From positions 1 through 8,928 of the forward strand of contig JAKSBO010000643.1 in NCBI GenBank assembly GCA_022361095.1: a DNA stretch of 8,928 nt, written 5' to 3'. The notes under the pieces were generated by a model, which made no database searches, was not told the DNA's origin, and saw only the letters and a program-made list of their open reading frames with translations. The number at the start of each line of letters is the position of its first letter. Position 1 is the stretch's first letter. The DNA is from Desulfobacterales bacterium (GTDB taxonomy: Bacteria; Desulfobacterota; Desulfobacteria; Desulfobacterales; Desulfobacteraceae). Of the stretch, positions 4,667-8,928 are shown piece by piece. Both the position numbers and the translations under genes were made by a program.

Positions 4667-7009
4667 TTAGAATGAATCTGCATTGTTCCAGTCCGGTTTT
4701 AAGATATCTTCACCGTCATCTGTGCCAGAAGGTATTTGAGATTCTAAATCCAGGGACGCCGCAGATTCGGGGTCAAATATTATATCTATCCCTATATCTT
4801 TTGGTACTTTTTTTCCGGTCAATTCCGCACGCAGGCTTTCTGCCAATTTTCTGTGCCGTGTATCAAGCGATTCGGATTCCAGGGCTGCTTCCAGTTTTGT
4901 TTTGGCTTGAAAGAGCTTTCCCTGGCGGTAAAGTACCATGCCCTGGTGATAATGGATCATTCCATTTCCAGGATCCAACGCTTCGGCTTGGTCCAGCATC
5001 CATTCCGCCTGTGAATAGATTTTTTTATGGTAATAGGCCCATCCAAGGGTATCCATAATCCAGGCTTCTTTCGGCAGGCTGTCATATGCGGTTCTTGCCA
5101 GGTCAAGGGCCCGGTCAAAATCGGTTTTTTCTTCAAGCAGCAACCAGGCCAGGTTGCCTTGAATTTCAGGATGATCAGGAAAGGATTCAATCGCTCGCCC
5201 AAGCACCTTTGCCGCATCCGAAAGCCGTTGGTTTTTCACATAATATTCCGACAGCTTGAGCCAGCCGCCAACAAATTGCGGCAACGTTGTTGTGCATTTA
5301 ACCAAGGTCTGCTCAATACGATTATTTTGTCCAGTCTCTTCAAAAAGAGCGGCCTGTAAAAGGAAAAATGGGCCCGGTACTTTTTTAAGCTTCATGGCTT
5401 TGTCTATATACAACTGGCACCGGGCATAATCTTTCAGCCCAAGATAGATCTTTGCCCCGGCGTAATAAACCGCCGGATCTGCATCAAGACTTGCCAGTGC
5501 ATCTATTTTTTTAAGGGCCTGCTGTACCTGGCTCTGATTAGACGCGAGCCGGACATAGGCGTGTAGCGCCGGATAGATGACGGGTCCATCTTCAAGCACC
5601 TGGTTGTAAACGGTCAATGCCTCCCGCGTCATTCCCTGGGCTTCAAAGGCCTGTCCCAAAAAAAATAGGGCCGAAGAGCCGCCTCCCAGCTGCCAGGCGC
5701 GTGATAAAGGATCTATTGCCCCGGAAGCATCCTTGCGGCCGAGTGCACAAAGCCCTTTGATTTTCCATGCGCGTGCACTGGAGGAGTCCTGGTCTAAAAA
5801 CCAATCCGCATACTGGTCTGCCAAGCTATAATCCCTTTGCTTATAACTAAGCGCTGCCATGGCAAATATGGACTCTCCATGAGCGGGGTTAAGCGTCAGC
5901 GACCGGATAAATGCTTTTTCAGCCAGCTTCGCCTGTCCCCCGGCAAAATAGGCCACGCCCAGTAAATAATGGGCGGAGGCAAGGTTGTAGTTTTTATCCA
6001 ATGCGGTTTTTAGATACGAAACGGCATGGGAATACCGCCCCTTAAATAACCAGAATTTTCCCATCAGCAGTTGATATCCCGGAGTATCCTTACTTGTCTG
6101 GGCAAGCTGCTCGAGCAGGGTTTGTGCCTCTGCCATCTCTTCAAGTGTAAAAAAAAAGTCGGCCAGCATCATTTTAAATTCGGTGTTTTCAGGGTGCTTG
6201 ACGATCAGTTCCTTGAGAAAGTCTGCTGCCTTTCTTGTCTGTCCGGCAACACGATAAAACAGGCAAAGCCGGGTTTTAAATTCAAGGTTCCCGGGGTCTG
6301 AATCTATTGCCATGAGGATATATCGTTCCGCCCTGATGTCATTTCCGGCAATGATATAATAATCTGCGGCAAGCATAAGATCCATAGGGATTGTAATCCC
6401 CTGGGTCCGGCAAAAGGTGAGCAGCTGTTCCGCTTCAAAGGTCTTTTTTTGTTCCCGAAAACATATGGCAAGTTTGAGCCTGGGGCGGATCCGGCCGGGT
6501 AAAAGGGCGGCAGCTTTTTCATATGCCGCTTCTGCTGTTTTGAACTTTGCCCGGAGCATGGCAATATCGCCGGAAAGCATCAGGAGAACGGGGTCCAAGC
6601 CATGGCGCTCCAAAAATGCTGACAATAATTTCTCCGCTGTTTCAGTATTTCCCCGGACCAAGGCAATTCGGATAAGCTGCTGTTGACTGCCAAGGTCATC
6701 CGGATTTTTTTTCAGTGACTTTTGAAAGCATATTTCAGCACGATCCATGTTGGATAATTTCAGATAAACGGATCCCATCTTCGCATACAGGCGGCCGGGC
6801 TGCCCGGACTGGTCCTTTGCTTTTAACCAGTATTGAAGGGCATCGGTGTAATCACCGCGTTCAAAAGCCTGGTCGCCTTTAATTTCAAAGGAGATCCGAG
6901 GTTTTGCATATTCCCGGATTAAAAGTCCGCCCACAAGGCTTCCTGCAAGCAAAGCGGAAATCAAAAATCCTGTGAAGGCAACAGCTATTATTTTGCGTTT
7001 ACGTTTCAT
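4667..7009 (-). CDS. Membrane-anchored TPR-repeat protein, exosortase/EPS locus type
   Basis: 780 residues. The basic start MKRKRK and one membrane helix (about 7-31) anchor the protein, with the rest probably in the periplasm. From residue 41 almost to 716 it is built of tetratricopeptide repeats. Clear units include GDQAFERGDYTDALQYWLKA (45-64), AHYLLGVAYFAGGQAKLAEKAF (346-367) and the final pair WIMDTLGWAYYHKKIYSQAE and IHYHQGMVLYRQGKLFQA. The order NLAWLLLEE..FDRALDLARTAYDS..DTLGWAYY near 619-660 resembles the C-terminal pattern of PrsT-type TPR proteins of exosortase systems. The C-terminal tail (730-780) is acidic and probably disordered. Its ATG overlaps the stop codon of the upstream gene (ATGA at 7009-7006), so translation of the two is coupled. 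It likely scaffolds a secretion or polysaccharide assembly complex; partners are not known. Confidence 0.82.
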   Translation of the reverse strand: MKRKRKIIAVAFTGFLISALLAGSLVGGLLIREYAKPRISFEIKGDQAFERGDYTDALQYWLKAKDQSGQPGRLYAKMGSVYLKLSNMDRAEICFQKSLKKNPDDLGSQQQLIRIALVRGNTETAEKLLSAFLERHGLDPVLLMLSGDIAMLRAKFKTAEAAYEKAAALLPGRIRPRLKLAICFREQKKTFEAEQLLTFCRTQGITIPMDLMLAADYYIIAGNDIRAERYILMAIDSDPGNLEFKTRLCLFYRVAGQTRKAADFLKELIVKHPENTEFKMMLADFFFTLEEMAEAQTLLEQLAQTSKDTPGYQLLMGKFWLFKGRYSHAVSYLKTALDKNYNLASAHYLLGVAYFAGGQAKLAEKAFIRSLTLNPAHGESIFAMAALSYKQRDYSLADQYADWFLDQDSSSARAWKIKGLCALGRKDASGAIDPLSRAWQLGGGSSALFFLGQAFEAQGMTREALTVYNQVLEDGPVIYPALHAYVRLASNQSQVQQALKKIDALASLDADPAVYYAGAKIYLGLKDYARCQLYIDKAMKLKKVPGPFFLLQAALFEETGQNNRIEQTLVKCTTTLPQFVGGWLKLSEYYVKNQRLSDAAKVLGRAIESFPDHPEIQGNLAWLLLEEKTDFDRALDLARTAYDSLPKEAWIMDTLGWAYYHKKIYSQAEWMLDQAEALDPGNGMIHYHQGMVLYRQGKLFQAKTKLEAALESESLDTRHRKLAESLRAELTGKKVPKDIGIDIIFDPESAASLDLESQIPSGTDDGEDILKPDWNNADSF

Positions 7010-7860
7010 CGCTTCACCACAATCGCGCCGACCAGGCAGATAACAGCCAGAACAACCGTCCAGGAAAGAATTTCAATTTTATTAGTTGCCAGGTAACGCA
7101 ACAACTTCAGTGCCAAGGAAAAAATCCATGGCAATTCCGTCTCTTGACCATAAGTTTCATGATATGTGCCGATATTTTTCTGATTATTCGAATAGTCAAG
7201 ATTTAAATTCAATGGCCCGTATCTTTCAAGATCAGGTGCTGAATCTCCTTTGCCTTTTTTCCCCGTCGGAATCGGTTGAAAATCAAGGGTGTTTTTAAGC
7301 GCCGCCTGGTCTTTGCCGCCGGCCTGAAAAAGAATCTCCTCTTCTATTTTCTTTTTCAGCTCGCGGGCAGGTGTCAATTCTTCCGTATCAGATGCCGGCA
7401 GCACTTCTTTTGGGGTGGCTTTTGCATCAAGATAAGGAATGTTTAAATCTTTCAGCATTTCCGCATTTTTTTTTTGCTGCGCCAGATATTGCTTTATAAG
7501 ATTTTGTAACCTGAGATTCGCTGTAATCCTACGGTCAAGCCCGGCTTGAACGTTTGTTACTGATGCGGATAAAAGGTTAAATGGAATATCAACCTTGAGT
7601 TCCCCAGCGCTTACGGGGAATGAATTTGCAGAAAATGTTTTATACAGACGGACACCTGAACCAGCAACCGGCGCATTCGGCAAAAATGCATAGGTTTTGG
7701 ACAAATGCTCAGCGCTTCGGGGCGTTTCAAAAACGGGGCAATTTTCGCAATTACCGGAAAAATGAAACCAGGCATAACTTTGTGAGCGTGCTGAACACAA
7801 AAAGAACAGCGCCAGCAGAATTTTTAAGAACAGATACCGTGTCCGCATAGGTCTTTCCAT
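7006..7860 (-). CDS. Secreted, C-terminally membrane-anchored protein of unknown function
   Basis: Not recognised as a known family. 284 residues from the ATG at 7860; an ATG at 7848 has a better-placed GGAAAG and could be the true start. An N-terminal signal peptide (about 6-30, ending in QSYA before W31) is followed by NCENCP, a C38-x-x-C41 pair with no heme-type histidine after it. The middle (100-200) is polar, helical and charged (LRLQNLIKQYLAQQKKNAEM, ELKKKIEEEIL) and may form a coiled coil. A C-terminal hydrophobic helix (about 262-281, ILSWTVVLAVICLVGAIVV) ends in KR, so both ends are consistent with a periplasmic protein held by its tail. The tail looks like a sorting-type anchor, but no PEP motif precedes the helix. 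It is the first gene of the minus-strand run and overlaps the TPR gene by four bases, so the two products probably work together. Confidence 0.7.
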   Translation of the reverse strand: MERPMRTRYLFLKILLALFFLCSARSQSYAWFHFSGNCENCPVFETPRSAEHLSKTYAFLPNAPVAGSGVRLYKTFSANSFPVSAGELKVDIPFNLLSASVTNVQAGLDRRITANLRLQNLIKQYLAQQKKNAEMLKDLNIPYLDAKATPKEVLPASDTEELTPARELKKKIEEEILFQAGGKDQAALKNTLDFQPIPTGKKGKGDSAPDLERYGPLNLNLDYSNNQKNIGTYHETYGQETELPWIFSLALKLLRYLATNKIEILSWTVVLAVICLVGAIVVKR

Positions 7861-7985
7861 GACCCTGGAATACCAGACTTTTTAGTTGACAATACTAAGC
7901 GTCCCATAATACAAATTGGACTTGATGTTTAATCGATATCACAAAGTAAATAAAAAGCCAATTCACTTTATATTAGAGGCTGCTC
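7861..7985. promoter_or_regulatory. Divergent promoter region between the two TPR gene clusters
   Basis: 125 bases serve both directions. On the plus strand TTGACA (7886-7891) is followed by TAATAC after 15 bases, a sub-optimal sigma-70 promoter. On the minus strand TTGGC and TTTAC give GG and AC ten bases apart (7959-7946), a sigma-54-like element with a non-consensus A in the -12 GC. A minus-strand TATTAT (7910-7905) could be a -10 without a clear -35. None is decisive; the short shared interval suggests joint control of both clusters. Confidence 0.4.
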
Positions 7986-8928
7986 ATGAAACCTTGTCCC
8001 AAAGTTATTTTAATTATTCTCGTTACACTAATCACTTGTGCCGGGTGCGCAAACAAGGAAGAAAAAAAAGCCGCACATATAAAAAAAGGCAATGAATACT
8101 TTGATTCAAAAGAGTACAAAAAAGCTGAAATAGAATTTAAGAACGCAGTTCAAATAGACAACAAAGACACGGTTGCTCTTTTGAAGTTAGGTAATACATT
8201 TATGAAAACAGGCCAGTTAAAAGCGGCCTTTTCCCTTTACTCCGGGGTGGAAAAACTTGATCCGGAAAATATTGAAGCCTTGATTAATCTGGCGCAATTT
8301 TATTTTCTGGATAAAAAACTGCCGGAAACCCAAGCCCGGATTGATAAAATTCTGAAAAAAGATTCCAAAAATCTGGATGCGCTTTTTTTAAAAGGGCAGG
8401 TCCTCGTCAGAATGAAGCAGATTGAAAACGCCCGGATTGTGTTTGAGAAAATTCTTGATATCCAGGACAGTTATGTGAGGGCCTTACATGCCATGGCCGC
8501 TATTAAAGCCGGTGAAAAAAAATTTGACGAGGCTGAATCTTTTTTGATCAGGGCTGTGGAATCGGCTGAAAATAAATCCACTGCCAGAATTGTCCTGGCC
8601 CAGTTTTATCTCCAGCTAAAACAATTGGATAAAGCAGAAGAACAATTGAAGCTATTGTCGACAGAGCATCCTGAAAATGCCGCCCACCAGATTTTGTTGG
8701 GAAATTTTTACCAAAAAACAAAGAATTTTCAAGAGGCCGAGACAGCCTATAGAAAGGCCGTTGAGATCCAACCGGACGCCCCCCGGCCCTTGGTTGTCCT
8801 GGCCGGATTTTATAACCTGACGGGACAAAAGGATAAGGCTCTTGAATTATACAGGAAAGCCGCTGCCCTTGACTCTGAAGACAGCAACACCCAGATGATC
8901 CTGGCAAGATTCCTGTACAAGGAGAAAA
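7986..8928 (+). CDS. PrsT-like TPR-repeat lipoprotein (partial, 3' part beyond right edge)
   Basis: 314 codons are present and the frame is open to the right edge. AGAGG at 7975-7979 lies six bases before the ATG. The N-terminus MKPCPKVILIILVTLITCAGC is a lipoprotein signal, with C21 (CAGC) the likely lipidated residue. After a short charged linker come TPR units from about residue 30: GNEYFDSKEYKKAEIEFKNA, LGNTFMKTGQLKAAFSLYSG, LINLAQFYFLDKKLPETQAR, LKGQVLVRMKQIENARIVFE, and further ones to LYRKAAALDSED. The layout of lipobox, charged linker and 'A-x-x-E-F-K-N-A' first repeat is that of PrsT, the TPR lipoprotein of exosortase/PEP-CTERM loci, which is usually about 900 residues, so much is missing. 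Its divergent placement next to the TPR protein and acyltransferase supports this. A generic TPR lipoprotein cannot be excluded. Confidence 0.75.
   Translation, partial: MKPCPKVILIILVTLITCAGCANKEEKKAAHIKKGNEYFDSKEYKKAEIEFKNAVQIDNKDTVALLKLGNTFMKTGQLKAAFSLYSGVEKLDPENIEALINLAQFYFLDKKLPETQARIDKILKKDSKNLDALFLKGQVLVRMKQIENARIVFEKILDIQDSYVRALHAMAAIKAGEKKFDEAESFLIRAVESAENKSTARIVLAQFYLQLKQLDKAEEQLKLLSTEHPENAAHQILLGNFYQKTKNFQEAETAYRKAVEIQPDAPRPLVVLAGFYNLTGQKDKALELYRKAAALDSEDSNTQMILARFLYKEK

Noticed and set aside
7006..7860. PEP-CTERM sorting signal in the tail-anchored protein
   Set aside because: The C-terminal helix and KR end fit in outline, but no Pro-Glu-Pro or VPLPA-type motif precedes the helix.
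7916..7931. Plus-strand sigma-54 site (TTGGAC) ahead of the TPR lipoprotein
   Set aside because: The -12 box reads TTTA instead of TTGC, so only the GG of the -24 box matches.
8548..8907. Minus-strand open frame of 119 codons
   Set aside because: It is antisense within the clear TPR coding sequence and has no domain signature.

Overview
The window looks like a chromosomal stretch of a Desulfobacterota (Desulfobacteraceae-like) bacterium. It combines a TRAP-type solute-binding lipoprotein, sigma-54 type promoters, an exosortase/PEP-CTERM-type LuxI-fold acyltransferase and long TPR proteins in DNA of moderate GC. The assignment is an inference from gene content; no rRNA or other phylogenetic marker is present.

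Left part (1-1694, minus strand): a TRAP (DctP family) substrate-binding lipoprotein is cut by the left edge and starts with GTG at 206. It follows a 578-base non-coding interval. Read in the direction of transcription, this interval holds an intrinsic terminator of the gene upstream, two tandem TGCA-N4-TGCA dyads (candidate enhancer), a consensus sigma-54 -24/-12 promoter (TGGCAC-N5-TTGC) and a leader with a perfect 7-bp stem-loop. Upstream lies an amidohydrolase-2 family protein that lacks most metal ligands of its family and has its own good sigma-54 promoter. Uptake of an organic acid and its processing may therefore be co-regulated by sigma-54.

Middle (1781-2403, minus): a complete YefM/YoeB toxin-antitoxin pair. 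The promoter has a perfect TTGACA -35. A 20-bp element overlapping the -10 reads both as a YefM-type TGTACA palindrome and as an E. coli-type LexA box (CTGT-N8-ACAG).

Right part (2457-8928): a minus-strand gene run in the order secreted tail-anchored protein, 780-aa membrane-anchored TPR protein (ATGA overlap), exosortase-associated N-acyltransferase, YdcF/SanA/ElyC-type DUF218 membrane protein, and small HAD phosphatase-like protein. Divergent from it, on the plus strand, is a TPR lipoprotein of PrsT type that runs off the right edge. This resembles the accessory part of an exosortase/exopolysaccharide locus. No exosortase, PEP-CTERM target or glycosyltransferase is visible here, so the core would have to lie outside the window, most likely to the right.

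No rRNA, tRNA, CRISPR array or insertion sequence was recognised.
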